Source: a virus
Strand: one strand, 5' to 3'
Length of the DNA stretch: 41,352 nt
IMG/VR virus record: IMGVR_UViG_3300036846_000718
Span: 1 to 41,352 of that record
Part shown: positions 25,103 to 31,606 of the stretch, one piece after another
Layout of the letters: each line of letters begins with the position of its first letter
Position numbering within the stretch: position 1 is the first letter of the stretch
Position numbers and translations under genes: made by a program
Notes under the pieces: model-generated
The model's input: the letters and a program-made list of their open reading frames with translations, nothing else
What the model was told of the DNA's origin: nothing
Database searches by the model: none

Positions 25103-25669
25103 TCAGCGGCGGGCCAGTTCTAATTTTTCTTTTCGCACAGTCATCAAAAGGGAATGCAGGCAAGCCGGAGCGAACCCCCTACCCGCCTTAACTGCCAGCT
25201 CTATGGCGGCATTCATTTCTTCAATCGTCACGTTCGTGGCACACCAGCGCCGGAACAAAGCCTGATTATCGGGGTCTGTTCCGTGCTGGTCCGGCATGCT
25301 CAGCTCAGACGTAAACCAGGCGCACCACTGCTCAGCGGTTTTCGGCATGTCGAGCGCCGGCAAGAAGTCCGCAAAGTCCGTCAGCGTTACGCGTAACGGC
25401 GCGCCAGGTTCTTCGCCGCGCGCTTGGGAAAGCCAGCCGTCACTGCTCAAGTAATCCAGCAGCACCGAGGCGTTGAGCGGGCCGGCTTGCAACGCGTCGG
25501 CCCACTCGCTAACGGGTAGCTCGATCACACCCTTGTCGCGCAACGGACTGGCAGCGAACAGCTCCAACAGCTTGATCAGGCGGGCAAAGCCCGCCAGGCC
25601 AAAGCGCTGCTCAACCTTCAGCACGACAGGGCGAGCGGAGAAGCCCGCAGGCAAGTTAACTGCCGGCAT
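25103..25669 (-). CDS. Replication-type protein with winged helix
   Basis: 188 residues from an ATG at 25669 (25678 possible). Residues ~14-35 (K-V-E-Q-R-F-G-L-A-G-F-A-R-L-I-K-L-L-E) resemble the N-terminal winged-helix domain of phage replisome-organiser proteins. A second helical domain near the C-terminus (N-Q-A-L-F-R-R-W ... F-A-P-A-C-L-H-S-L-L) would contact DNA or helicase. Second gene of the early operon after the cro-like gene, where lambda has O-type functions. Confidence 0.5.
   Translation of the reverse strand: MPAVNLPAGFSARPVVLKVEQRFGLAGFARLIKLLELFAASPLRDKGVIELPVSEWADALQAGPLNASVLLDYLSSDGWLSQARGEEPGAPLRVTLTDFADFLPALDMPKTAEQWCAWFTSELSMPDQHGTDPDNQALFRRWCATNVTIEEMNAAIELAVKAGRGFAPACLHSLLMTVRKEKLELARR
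25385..25398. repeat. Palindrome CGTTACGCGTAACG
   Basis: Exact copy, in the replication-type gene. Confidence 0.9.
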
Positions 25670-25916
25670 TGGCCGCATCCGGGAACAGTTTTTTTGCAAA
25701 CGGGGTGTAGATGCCGTTCCAGTCCACCAGCCCCTTGGACTTGAGAACGATGTTTGTGCCGGCAGCAAATGACGGCACGCGCTCCTGGCGGTACCAGGAC
25801 GACACGGTGCGTGTCTTTTCGCCAAGCAGACTGGCGACGGCACACAGACCAGCCTGGCCTAACTTGCCTTCTGACCCGGCGGCGCCGACGATTTCAATCC
25901 ACTTGTTTAGTTCCAC
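25656..25916 (-). CDS. Cro-like early repressor
   Basis: 86 residues from a GTG at 25916. It is divergent from the repressor gene and is the first gene of the early operon, the position of cro. A helix-turn-helix is visible (Q-A-G-L-C-A-V-A-S-L-L-G-E-K-T-R-T-V-S-S-W), and the rest carries aromatic residues as in small phage repressors. It should bind the same TTACAC/GTGTAA operators to end repressor synthesis and damp early expression. Confidence 0.7.
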   Translation of the reverse strand: MELNKWIEIVGAAGSEGKLGQAGLCAVASLLGEKTRTVSSWYRQERVPSFAAGTNIVLKSKGLVDWNGIYTPFAKKLFPDAANAGS

Positions 25917-25930
25917 GAATAGACACCAAT

Positions 25931-25947
25931 TTACACGATTGGTGTAA
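25931..25947. promoter_or_regulatory. Repressor operator O1
   Basis: TTACAC-GATTG-GTGTAA, a perfect 6-5-6 palindrome. It overlaps the last base of the early -10 and the predicted start point, so binding would block pR. A third half-site (ACACC) lies on its left flank. Confidence 0.8.
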
Positions 25948-25976
25948 GTCTATTTCGACTCTATCCCATTTCTCAA
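25947..25976 (-). promoter_or_regulatory. Early promoter pR
   Basis: TTGAGA (25971-25976) and TAGACT (25947-25952), spacer 18, reading into the cro-like gene. Confidence 0.65.
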
Positions 25977-25983
25977 GCTTTTT

Positions 25984-26013
25984 TTGCCGTTATCTCCACG
26001 TAAAGTGTATATT
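25984..26013 (+). promoter_or_regulatory. Repressor maintenance promoter pRM
   Basis: TTGCCG (25984-25989) and TATATT (26008-26013), spacer 18, reading into the repressor gene about 70 bases downstream. An operator lies within the spacer. Confidence 0.5.
25994..26010. promoter_or_regulatory. Repressor operator O2
   Basis: CTCCAC-GTAAA-GTGTAT, a weaker 6-5-6 copy (one good GTGTA arm, one degenerate arm) inside the pRM spacer. Suits low-affinity autorepression. Confidence 0.6.
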
Positions 26014-26085
26014 TCCTCCGATAGAAGCTAGTATTAAACAATTGCCAAGGCGTGAAACCTCACGGCGCCCTTTGAGAGATTGCGC

Positions 26086-26751
26086 ATGTCTGATTTGATA
26101 ACAGTTGTGTCCCAGCGGCTTAAAGATTGTCGCCAGGCCACGGGCTGGACCCTTGAGGAAACAGCCAAGCGGCTGACTGACTTATCGGGCAAGCCCATGA
26201 CTTATTCCCGCTATTCAAACTGGGAACTCGGGCTGCGCATGCCGCCAACTGACCAAGTTGTGTTGCTTGCCAAGCTGTTCGGCAAGACGCCGGCATGGCT
26301 TCAGGGCTACACCGACAACGACAGTTTGAGTGCGGTAACATCCAACTACGTGACAGCCAACCCACCGAATATCTCGACAAAAAACGGCCTACTGATCCTC
26401 CCGCAAGTCACTGATAACACGGCCTTCAGCCTGGGCTACATTGAAAGCCGCGGACTGAATCGCAACAAGCTGCTTTGCATTAAGCAGATAGATAGCAGCA
26501 TGGCACCGCTTATTGCTGAAGGCGCTGAAGTGCTGCTAGACGGTGATCAAGTCACCGTAAGGGGGGCCGATTTGTTCGGCATCGTAGTGGCGGGTACAGT
26601 CTGGATTCGCTGGATATGCCCCGAACTTGATAACACCTTTACCCTCAAGGCTTCAGACACCCAACAATACCCTGATAGCAAAATGACACGTCAAGAGCTG
26701 GACCAGCTGGATATAGTGGGCCGCGTGGTGCGCATATCCCACGACCGGTAG
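26086..26751 (+). CDS. CI-like repressor, probably not self-cleaving
   Basis: 221 residues from the ATG at 26086. An XRE helix-turn-helix covers residues ~8-62 (L-E-E-T-A-K-R-L-T-D-L-S ... Y-S-R-Y-S-N-W-E). The C-terminal domain (about 95-221) has the S24 peptidase fold with S-S-M-x-P, nucleophile Ser138. At the spacing where LexA has its Lys (+37) the residue is Arg175 (W-I-R-W), and the linker has no Ala-Gly or Cys-Gly pair. It should therefore repress and dimerise but not cut itself on RecA contact. It keeps the early, late and perhaps rep promoters off; induction is likely through an antirepressor. Confidence 0.88.
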   Translation: MSDLITVVSQRLKDCRQATGWTLEETAKRLTDLSGKPMTYSRYSNWELGLRMPPTDQVVLLAKLFGKTPAWLQGYTDNDSLSAVTSNYVTANPPNISTKNGLLILPQVTDNTAFSLGYIESRGLNRNKLLCIKQIDSSMAPLIAEGAEVLLDGDQVTVRGADLFGIVVAGTVWIRWICPELDNTFTLKASDTQQYPDSKMTRQELDQLDIVGRVVRISHDR

Positions 26752-26757
26752 TAAAAC

Positions 26758-26783
26758 AGCCCTTGGTAAGAGGGCTTTTTTAT
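26758..26783 (+). terminator. Terminator of repressor gene
   Basis: AGCCCT and AGGGCT arms with a 7-base loop followed by a run of T (TTTTTATT). Confidence 0.88.
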
Positions 26784-26812
26784 TGCTGCAATTTACACTT
26801 TACGTGTAACAT
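26784..26812 (+). promoter_or_regulatory. Promoter of 26845 operon
   Basis: TTGCTG (26784-26789) and TAACAT (26807-26812), spacer 17, reading into the genes at 26845 and 27132. A perfect operator fills most of the spacer. Confidence 0.5.
26793..26809. promoter_or_regulatory. Repressor operator O3
   Basis: TTACAC-TTTAC-GTGTAA, a perfect 6-5-6 palindrome between the -35 and -10 above. It brings the two genes downstream under the repressor or the cro-like protein. Confidence 0.75.
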
Positions 26813-26844
26813 GCCACGCAATTCAGGAACGACAGGTTACTCCC

Positions 26845-27096
26845 ATGCAAGGCAGCGCAGTTTCCCCCCTACAAGATCAACCACCGGCGTATAAAAGTGG
26901 CGCGCTCGGCTCCCAGCAGCGGCGCGTTGTGGCCATGAAAGAAGTGTATTCCCTCACCGGAAGCATGCAGAAAATGGCTTTGTATTCGATTGATCAGAAT
27001 CACGTCACCATTGAAACCATGGAAGAAATGGCCGACCTACTCGGCCTTCTACGTCGCCAGCTGGCCGCCCTCCAGCTTGACCTGTCCAGTCACTGA
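26845..27096 (+). CDS. Small unknown protein under repressor control
   Basis: 83 residues; an AGG lies 14 bases upstream, so the start is not firm (26935 is the next Met). The second half is helical with a short leucine pattern (M-E-E-M-A-D-L-L-G-L-L-R-R-Q-L-A-A-L). First gene after a promoter holding a perfect operator. Function unknown. Confidence 0.5.
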   Translation: MQGSAVSPLQDQPPAYKSGALGSQQRRVVAMKEVYSLTGSMQKMALYSIDQNHVTIETMEEMADLLGLLRRQLAALQLDLSSH

Positions 27097-27131
27097 ACAC
27101 AGCCCTCCCCTTTCGCAAGGACGCGCCCCCC

Positions 27132-27548
27132 ATGAATGCCTGTGTTCAAATCCACGGCGACGAAGTGATCGGCTATCCTGGCCAGAACCTGACAGATAGA
27201 GAGCTGTTCGTTCTGGTCAAAACAGCCGAGGGCTTTCCTACTCCGACCATTGCTGAAGAATTGCAGCTTGACGACATTGGCATGCGAATGGTCGAGCGCA
27301 ACATTCTGAGTAAGCTTGGCGCCAAGAACAAAGCACACATGATCACGCGCGGCTTCACGCTGGGCGTACTGGTCCCCCAGGCGCTGTGCCTCATGCTGTG
27401 CGTGATTGCCGTCTTGGAAGTCGACACCGATATGAACCGCACCCGCTCCCAGCGCCGTAGCCGCACCCTTACCGAAAACTCGCGCAGCGTGCGCACTTCC
27501 CCGGCCTCGGCCGGCGGCCCTCCCTCACGCCAAACCCTTTACGTCTGA
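27132..27548 (+). CDS. LuxR-type helix-turn-helix protein
   Basis: 138 residues. Residues ~19-75 are a GerE/LuxR DNA-binding domain: L-T-D-R-E-L-F-V-L, I-A-E-E-L, V-E-R-N-I-L-S-K-L-G-A-K-N-K-A-H. No ligand domain precedes it. A hydrophobic stretch (about 78-95) follows, then a Ser/Arg-rich tail. It is under the CI-type operator through the gene before it. In Vibrio phage VP882, also a phage-plasmid, a LuxR-type receptor controls lysis, so a signalling or regulatory role is plausible but not shown. Confidence 0.75.
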   Translation: MNACVQIHGDEVIGYPGQNLTDRELFVLVKTAEGFPTPTIAEELQLDDIGMRMVERNILSKLGAKNKAHMITRGFTLGVLVPQALCLMLCVIAVLEVDTDMNRTRSQRRSRTLTENSRSVRTSPASAGGPPSRQTLYV

Positions 27549-27554
27549 ACGATT

Positions 27555-27586
27555 CGTTAATTCGTTATTTCGTTAAATCGTTATTT
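27555..27586 (+). repeat. Octamer array A (parA promoter, upstream side)
   Basis: Four abutting 8-bp units CGTTAATT, CGTTATTT, CGTTAAAT, CGTTATTT, directly upstream of the parA -35. With array B, which is inverted, it brackets the promoter. Candidate operator and partition site. Confidence 0.9.
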
Positions 27587-27588
27587 CC

Positions 27589-27617
27589 TTGATCCTTGCC
27601 GTAAGCCGACCTATACT
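27589..27617 (+). promoter_or_regulatory. parA promoter
   Basis: TTGATC (27589-27594) and TATACT (27612-27617), spacer 17. The predicted start falls at the front of array B, so a protein bound there would block transcription. Confidence 0.8.
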
Positions 27618-27624
27618 CGGCTCA

Positions 27625-27656
27625 CGTTAACGAATTAACGAAATGACGAATTAACG
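27625..27656 (-). repeat. Octamer array B (inverted, at parA start)
   Basis: Units CGTTAACG, AATTAACG, AAATGACG, AATTAACG, in phase every 8 bp, opposite in direction to array A. Confidence 0.88.
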
Positions 27657-27674
27657 CATATAAGGATTCTCCCC

Positions 27675-28322
27675 GTGGCACTACGCATTGGCTTTGCATC
27701 ACAGAAGGGTGGCCCTGGCAAATCCACCGACGCACGCGGCACCGCCGTGGGACTTGCGCAGAATGGATGGGCAGTAAAAATTGCTGACTTCGACCTAAAC
27801 CAGTCCACCAGCGCGCTCTGGAACGTACGCCGAATGAAGCGCGGCCACTCACCAGAAATTTCAGTCGAACAGTTCGGCGGCGTGGCTCAAGCTCTGGCGA
27901 AGTCCGGCGACTATGACGCCATCATTTTTGACGGCGCGCCGCGTGCAAGCAAGGACACGGCCGCGATGGCTGAAGCCTGCGATTTGCTGGTTATCCCTAC
28001 CGGCTTATCCCTGGACGATCTTGAGCCCGCTGTATCGCTGGCAGATGCCCTGCATTTTAAACATGCCATTCCGGTTGAACGTATTGCCTTCGCCCTTAAT
28101 CAAGTAGGTGACAGCCAGGCGGAACTGGATGAAGCCCGCGAATATTTGGCCGGCAAGCCTTACCACGTTTTGGATGGCCACCTACCTAAAAAGGTCAGCT
28201 ACAGCCGCGCTATGGATGTAGGCCTATCAGTTATCGAGGTGTCCCACAAAGGCCTTCGCATCCAGGCTGAACAGCTAATAAGCGCGATCATCGCGCGCGC
28301 AACTGCGCTACAATCCAAATAA
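27675..28322 (+). CDS. parA: ParA partition ATPase
   Basis: 215 residues from a GTG at 27675 preceded by AAGGA. The deviant Walker A Q-K-G-G-P-G-K-S-T is at residues 10-18 and I-I-F-D-G-A-P forms the Walker A' strand. It lacks an N-terminal DNA-binding domain, as in type Ib plasmid ParA proteins, so repression is expected to come from the small partner. Followed by a ribbon-helix-helix gene and a terminator, and preceded by repeat arrays: a complete partition locus. Confidence 0.93.
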   Translation: MALRIGFASQKGGPGKSTDARGTAVGLAQNGWAVKIADFDLNQSTSALWNVRRMKRGHSPEISVEQFGGVAQALAKSGDYDAIIFDGAPRASKDTAAMAEACDLLVIPTGLSLDDLEPAVSLADALHFKHAIPVERIAFALNQVGDSQAELDEAREYLAGKPYHVLDGHLPKKVSYSRAMDVGLSVIEVSHKGLRIQAEQLISAIIARATALQSK

Positions 28323-28348
28323 CGAATTGACGAATTAACGAATTAAAG
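28317..28348 (+). repeat. Octamer array C (between parA and its partner)
   Basis: AAATAACG, AATTGACG, AATTAACG and a partial AATTAAAG. The first unit contains the stop codon of parA. It precedes the start of the partner gene by 12 bases, so binding there could regulate its translation or act as a centromere. Confidence 0.8.
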
Positions 28349-28359
28349 GAAGGCCAAAC

Positions 28360-28617
28360 ATGACTGTTGCCGCGCCAAAACCACCCCGCAGAACATCCAC
28401 GAAGGGCACCGCTCCAGCAGCACCACAAGCCGCCGAAGCGGCCTTGAAAGCTGGACACACACACCAGGCAGGCCCGGAAGATTTGGTAACAGCCAACTTC
28501 AAGGTCGACGCGCAATTCAAGCACGAAGTGAAGATGTTCGCCGCCATGCACAAGATGAGCATGGTCGACGTATTCCGCCAGGGCTTCGCCTTACTCAAGG
28601 CATCCAAAGGCGGATAG
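28360..28617 (+). CDS. Ribbon-helix-helix partition partner (ParB/omega-like)
   Basis: 85 residues; AAGGAAGG lies just upstream. First ~45 residues are basic and disordered, typical of the ParA-contacting tail of small centromere-binding proteins. Residues ~46-80 (T-A-N-F-K-V-D-A-Q-F-K-H-E-V-K-M-F-A-A-M-H-K-M-S-M-V-D-V-F) form one beta strand and two helices, the ribbon-helix-helix fold. Such proteins bind arrays of 7-8 bp repeats as dimers side by side, which matches the six octamer arrays here. Proposed role: binds arrays, segregates DNA with ParA and represses linked genes. Confidence 0.82.
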   Translation: MTVAAPKPPRRTSTKGTAPAAPQAAEAALKAGHTHQAGPEDLVTANFKVDAQFKHEVKMFAAMHKMSMVDVFRQGFALLKASKGG

Positions 28618-28636
28618 CCCCGCCAGTACAAATACC

Positions 28637-28663
28637 AAGCCCCGCACCTGGCGGGGCTTTTTT
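28637..28663 (+). terminator. Terminator of par operon
   Basis: AAGCCCCGC and GCGGGGCTT arms with a 5-base loop, then TTTTTA. Confidence 0.92.
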
Positions 28664-28717
28664 ATGCCGGCAAGTCGGGTGACACTGATCACCCAATCAC
28701 CACCCCAGGGCCTGGCC

Positions 28718-28912
28718 ATGCAAGTGACGATAGACCTCACCCCGTTTGAACTGGAGACCCTGCGCGACTTCCGCCGCTTGCACGCGGAATACCAGCGCAC
28801 CACGTCCAGCACGCCCGAACTGGAGCTGGGCAAGCTCTACAGCGCGCTCAGCACCTCGGCGCAGATCCTGGCCGAATCCCTGGATAAAGCGGCGCACAAA
28901 CAGGGCGTGTGA
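28718..28912 (+). CDS. Unknown small protein after par operon
   Basis: 64 residues starting T-I-D-L-T-P-F-E-L-E-T-L-R-D-F-R-R-L, then two helices rich in Ser/Ala/Leu. The Met at 28718 is chosen since the upstream part reads through the terminator. Function unknown; possibly a small helical regulator of plasmid maintenance. Confidence 0.5.
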   Translation: MQVTIDLTPFELETLRDFRRLHAEYQRTTSSTPELELGKLYSALSTSAQILAESLDKAAHKQGV

Positions 28913-28916
28913 CCGG

Positions 28917-29156
28917 TCACGACTCCACCGCAAACAAACGAATCCCGAGGCTGTCAGTGAACCGAACCAGGGTATCCAGGCTGGCCCAGGTGCGCACGGG
29001 CTCCCGCTGGGAGCGTACCGGTATCCACTTGGACCCAGGGCCGCCCAGGCGCACCCACAGCGCCCAGCGCTCACCCTCGCGGCACACTTTGCACTCACGC
29101 ACCGACCCGCTGGCCACCAGGGGCCGCAAGGTCGTTTCGTGGAACCCTTCACGCAT
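28917..29156 (-). CDS. ParC-like partition-associated protein
   Basis: 79 residues. The arrangement L-R-P-L-V-A-S-G-S-V-R-E, W-A-L-W-V-R-L-G, R-S-Q-R-E-P-V-R-T-W-A-S-L-D-T and a final G-I-R-L-F-A-V resembles the short ParC family often found near plasmid and ICE partition genes. It converges with the 28718 gene and ends the minus-strand cluster next to parA. Confidence 0.5.
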   Translation of the reverse strand: MREGFHETTLRPLVASGSVRECKVCREGERWALWVRLGGPGSKWIPVRSQREPVRTWASLDTLVRFTDSLGIRLFAVES

Positions 29157-29169
29157 TCGCTCGCCTCAT

Positions 29170-29523
29170 TCATTCAAACCGCGCCAGTAGCCCGCTGTAG
29201 CCCGGCGCGATGATACAGCCAGGCTCCCGCATCGAGCCCAACAACGCGCGCAGGGTACCAAGTGGCCGGCCGTCGAGCGACTCCCATTCACGGTCAAGAT
29301 GGGTTGCGCTGGCCAGCCACACCTCACCCCGCCCACTTAATGCTCCGGCCCGGGCCAGGGCCAGCTCCAGGGCCTGCTCAGGCGAATAGGCCGCCACACA
29401 TACGCTATCACCGCACCAATACACTGCCAGGCCTTCACCACGGCAAGGCTGGAGCGGGGGAAGGTTTAAGGTAATGACCCGGATTGCAGCCCCCTCGACA
29501 GCGGCCGTCATCGCGTTACTCAT
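29170..29523 (-). CDS. Unknown protein, last of four coupled genes
   Basis: 117 residues, overlapping the FtsK-gamma-like gene by four bases. Beta-rich with two Cys near W-C-G-D-S-V-C and a Gly/Ala-rich middle. No membrane segment or catalytic motif recognised. Part of the unit 29170-30636. Confidence 0.55.
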   Translation of the reverse strand: MSNAMTAAVEGAAIRVITLNLPPLQPCRGEGLAVYWCGDSVCVAAYSPEQALELALARAGALSGRGEVWLASATHLDREWESLDGRPLGTLRALLGSMREPGCIIAPGYSGLLARFE

Positions 29524-30071
29524 AACGCACCCGCCGCGCTCGCATCGGCCAGCCCAAAGTAATCAGCGCTCCACATCCCTTTCCTTGACCGCCAGCCCGG
29601 TACAAGCCGTCGACGGGCCATCCGCTGCGCCTCGATCAATTGGCGGTGCAGTTCCTCCACCTGGGCGGGCCTCAGTCCCCACGCGGCCACCTTGGCCAGC
29701 AGGCCCTCGACAAACCAGGCGCGGACCTGGACCCGAAACAAGTCATCGAGCGCGGCGAACTTCTCCAGCTCGTTGACGATACCCGCCACCCAACGCGGCG
29801 GCCCGTCGTCCTGGGGCAGCGCAGCCCAGGCACCTTGGCTCACGCGGTAGATGCGGTGGGAATACACAGGCCCACCCCGGTTATGCCCGGCCGCCACCAG
29901 GCGCCCCCAGTGGCCACGTACCACGCCTTTTTCTTCCAGCTCCACCAGTAGCCAGCGCGCACGTTGCAGGCCCACGCCAAACCGGCGCATCAACGCCCCG
30001 GGGCCGGTAAACGGCCGCGCGGCAACAAACCGGGCGGCCGCGCTCAACAGCGAATCGGGAGCACTGGTCAT
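29520..30071 (-). CDS. FtsK-gamma-like DNA-binding protein
   Basis: 183 residues. Residues ~6-50 (S-A-A-A-R-F-V-A-A-R-P ... L-M-R-R-F-G-V-G-L-Q-R-A-R-W-L-L-V-E-L-E-E-K-G-V-V) match the winged-helix gamma domain of FtsK translocases, where F/I-G-Y/L-x-R-A-x-x-L-x-x-x-L-E-x-x-G-[IV] is the signature. There is no motor domain. The rest is helical with W and R residues. The gamma domain in FtsK reads KOPS orientation and activates XerD; a free-standing copy in a phage-plasmid could steer dimer resolution or act as a repressor. Confidence 0.65.
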   Translation of the reverse strand: MTSAPDSLLSAAARFVAARPFTGPGALMRRFGVGLQRARWLLVELEEKGVVRGHWGRLVAAGHNRGGPVYSHRIYRVSQGAWAALPQDDGPPRWVAGIVNELEKFAALDDLFRVQVRAWFVEGLLAKVAAWGLRPAQVEELHRQLIEAQRMARRRLVPGWRSRKGMWSADYFGLADASAAGAL

Positions 30072-30331
30072 TGTTCGTAGCCCGCCAGATAGCCAGGCTC
30101 GGCCGTGGTCAGCATCTGGCGCAACGTGGTAGGCCCGGTGTCGCTGGTCAAGGGTTCGTCCAGGGTCACGTCGAGGACGGGCATAACATCATCCAGGGTA
30201 TAGCCGTGCATTGGGGCCGCCATGGCGTTGGCAAAGGCCAGGGCCTGGGCTTCGTCCTGGGCGGCGTACACATCGTAATCGGACACCCAAAAAGCGCGCA
30301 GCGCACCGGTGCTTTCGTTGACCTGGCTCAT
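30068..30331 (-). CDS. Acidic unknown protein, second of four coupled genes
   Basis: 87 residues, strongly acidic. It has W-V-S-D-Y-D-V-Y-A-A-Q-D-E-A-Q-A-L-A, a pattern of small plasmid proteins of unknown role. Overlaps both neighbours by four bases (ATGA). Confidence 0.6.
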   Translation of the reverse strand: MSQVNESTGALRAFWVSDYDVYAAQDEAQALAFANAMAAPMHGYTLDDVMPVLDVTLDEPLTSDTGPTTLRQMLTTAEPGYLAGYEQ

Positions 30332-30636
30332 TCGTCGTCCTCGTCTTCGCGCAGCTCGATGGAATCGCCACCGGCCTCGATGATGGCCATCGCGGCCGCG
30401 TCGAACAGGTGATGCAACGGCGTGGCGCCCTGCTCGTCTTCGTCCAGCAGCTGGGCGGCAACTTCAGTCATCAGCAAGTCGTGATCAATCACGAACGCCA
30501 ACGGCTGGCCATCGCCGCTCACCGGCCAGTTATCGCCCATGGCCACGGAATGGGCCAGCGTGCTCTTGTGGATGCGGATTACCAGCTCGTCACCTTCGAC
30601 AGCGGCAGTGGGCAGGATCAGTGCAGGGGTAGTCAT
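30328..30636 (-). CDS. Acidic unknown protein, first of four coupled genes
   Basis: 102 residues ending in a cluster of E and D. Beta-rich start (D-E-L-V-I-R-I-H-K-S-T-L) and an Ala/Leu helix before the acidic tail. Overlap with the next gene suggests that all four products are made in fixed ratio. Confidence 0.6.
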   Translation of the reverse strand: MTTPALILPTAAVEGDELVIRIHKSTLAHSVAMGDNWPVSGDGQPLAFVIDHDLLMTEVAAQLLDEDEQGATPLHHLFDAAAMAIIEAGGDSIELREDEDDE

Positions 30637-30672
30637 CGGGTGAATCTCCTTTCTTACAGTGGTGGTGACGCG

Positions 30673-30945
30673 TCACACCGCGTCGGTTTCGGTGGCGGCG
30701 CGCGGCTCGACCATGCGCGCATTGACCACATCGGCCAGCCTATCCGCGCTGAACATGGCCAGCGTCTCAGCGCAGGTGTCGCAGCCGAGGTAAAACATGC
30801 ACTCCACGTCGTTGGTATTGAGCCGGCCTTGCTGGACGCTGGAGCGGTTGACGATAGAGGTTGCCCAGGTCAGGGCATGGCCACCGCAGTGCCGGCAATG
30901 GGTGATCGTGAAGGCCTTGGCGGTATTGGCGACGGCGCTGGTCAT
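30673..30945 (-). CDS. Small zinc-binding protein
   Basis: 90 residues from the ATG at 30945 with AAGGA before it. C-R-H-C-G-G ... C-M-F-Y-L-G-C-D-T-C, two CxxC pairs about 35 residues apart, indicates a zinc finger. It resembles Ogr/Delta-type zinc proteins in size, but the spacing differs. First gene after the terminator at 31044-31083 and a repeat-rich promoter region, so it may regulate the coupled genes below. Confidence 0.6.
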   Translation of the reverse strand: MTSAVANTAKAFTITHCRHCGGHALTWATSIVNRSSVQQGRLNTNDVECMFYLGCDTCAETLAMFSADRLADVVNARMVEPRAATETDAV

Positions 30946-30988
30946 GGCGTCCTTTTCCTTTGCAAGTAAGTGGCGGGCTTCGCCTAAA

Positions 30989-31021
30989 ATCACTTTACAT
31001 AAAAGTGATACGTCACTTTAC
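30989..31021. promoter_or_regulatory. Triple half-site operator upstream of zinc protein
   Basis: ATCACTTT (30989-30996), AAAGTGAT (31002-31009) and TCACTTT (31013-31019) form two nested inverted repeats with spacers of 5 and 4-5 bases. It lies in an AT-rich stretch between the terminator and the gene starting at 30945. Similar in core (GTAAAGTG) to operator O2 but a different palindrome. Confidence 0.6.
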
Positions 31022-31043
31022 CTATAAATGATTATCTTGGGCA

Positions 31044-31083
31044 CAAAAAAAGGCCCCCAGTCGGCTATCAAGCGACGGGGGGC
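31044..31083 (-). terminator. Terminator splitting accessory cluster
   Basis: GCCCCC and GGGGGC arms with inner GTCG/CGAC pairs, then seven T on the minus strand. It closes the unit above (31121 upwards) from the unit below. Confidence 0.85.
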
Positions 31084-31120
31084 ATTTAACATATAAGGCG
31101 TTATTGGTAACGCGGGGGGA

Positions 31121-31348
31121 TCACTCGCCCGCGATCAGTGGTTGCAACTCGCGCTCCAGCCCCTGGGCCATTTCTTCGGCCTCGCTCAGAAAGCACTTGA
31201 TACTGTAGTTCGCGGCCTGGGCGAACGTCATAGCGCCCTCTTGCAGAAGCTCCAACCCAAGCGGGTCGCTACCGGTCCGCTCTTGAAACGCTTTGAACCA
31301 GGCGCGCTGCTTGGCGGTGATGGTCGCAGTTGTGCTTGTGTTCGGCAT
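31121..31348 (-). CDS. Small unknown plasmid-type protein
   Basis: 75 residues with a helical W-F-K-A-F-Q-E-R-T-G-S-D-P-L-G-L-E-L-L and a long acidic helix near the end. Typical size and composition of a maintenance-region gene; no function recognised. Confidence 0.5.
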   Translation of the reverse strand: MPNTSTTATITAKQRAWFKAFQERTGSDPLGLELLQEGAMTFAQAANYSIKCFLSEAEEMAQGLERELQPLIAGE

Positions 31349-31387
31349 GGCGAGGGTTCCTTTCTATTCGTTATGGGTAACGCGGGG

Positions 31388-31606
31388 TCACTCGCCAGGC
31401 ACCGGCCAGCGGCTTTTGCAGCCCGGGCGCTGGCATCGCTGGATCATGGCCACACGCTCGGCTTCCAAGGGCTCACACAGCAGCATGGGCGCACCGCAGG
31501 CTGGGCGCTCGTCCTGGGCGACAACGTGATAACGCTTTGGCGTGCGCGTGTTCGGATTGGCGTACCAATTAGCGTCACGCAGGGCGGCCATCACGGGCTT
31601 GGGCAT
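31388..31606 (-). CDS. Small Cys-containing unknown protein
   Basis: 72 residues; four Cys, the last pair in C-Q-R-P-G-C. It starts with M-P-K-P-V-M-A-A-L-R-D-A-N-W and overlaps the next upstream gene by 16 bases. Function unknown. Confidence 0.5.
   Translation of the reverse strand: MPKPVMAALRDANWYANPNTRTPKRYHVVAQDERPACGAPMLLCEPLEAERVAMIQRCQRPGCKSRWPVPGE

Noticed and set aside
27555-27656. CRISPR array or integration iterons at the octamer repeats
   Set aside because: Units are only 8 bp without spacers, and arrays recur before several genes, which fits operators or centromeres instead.
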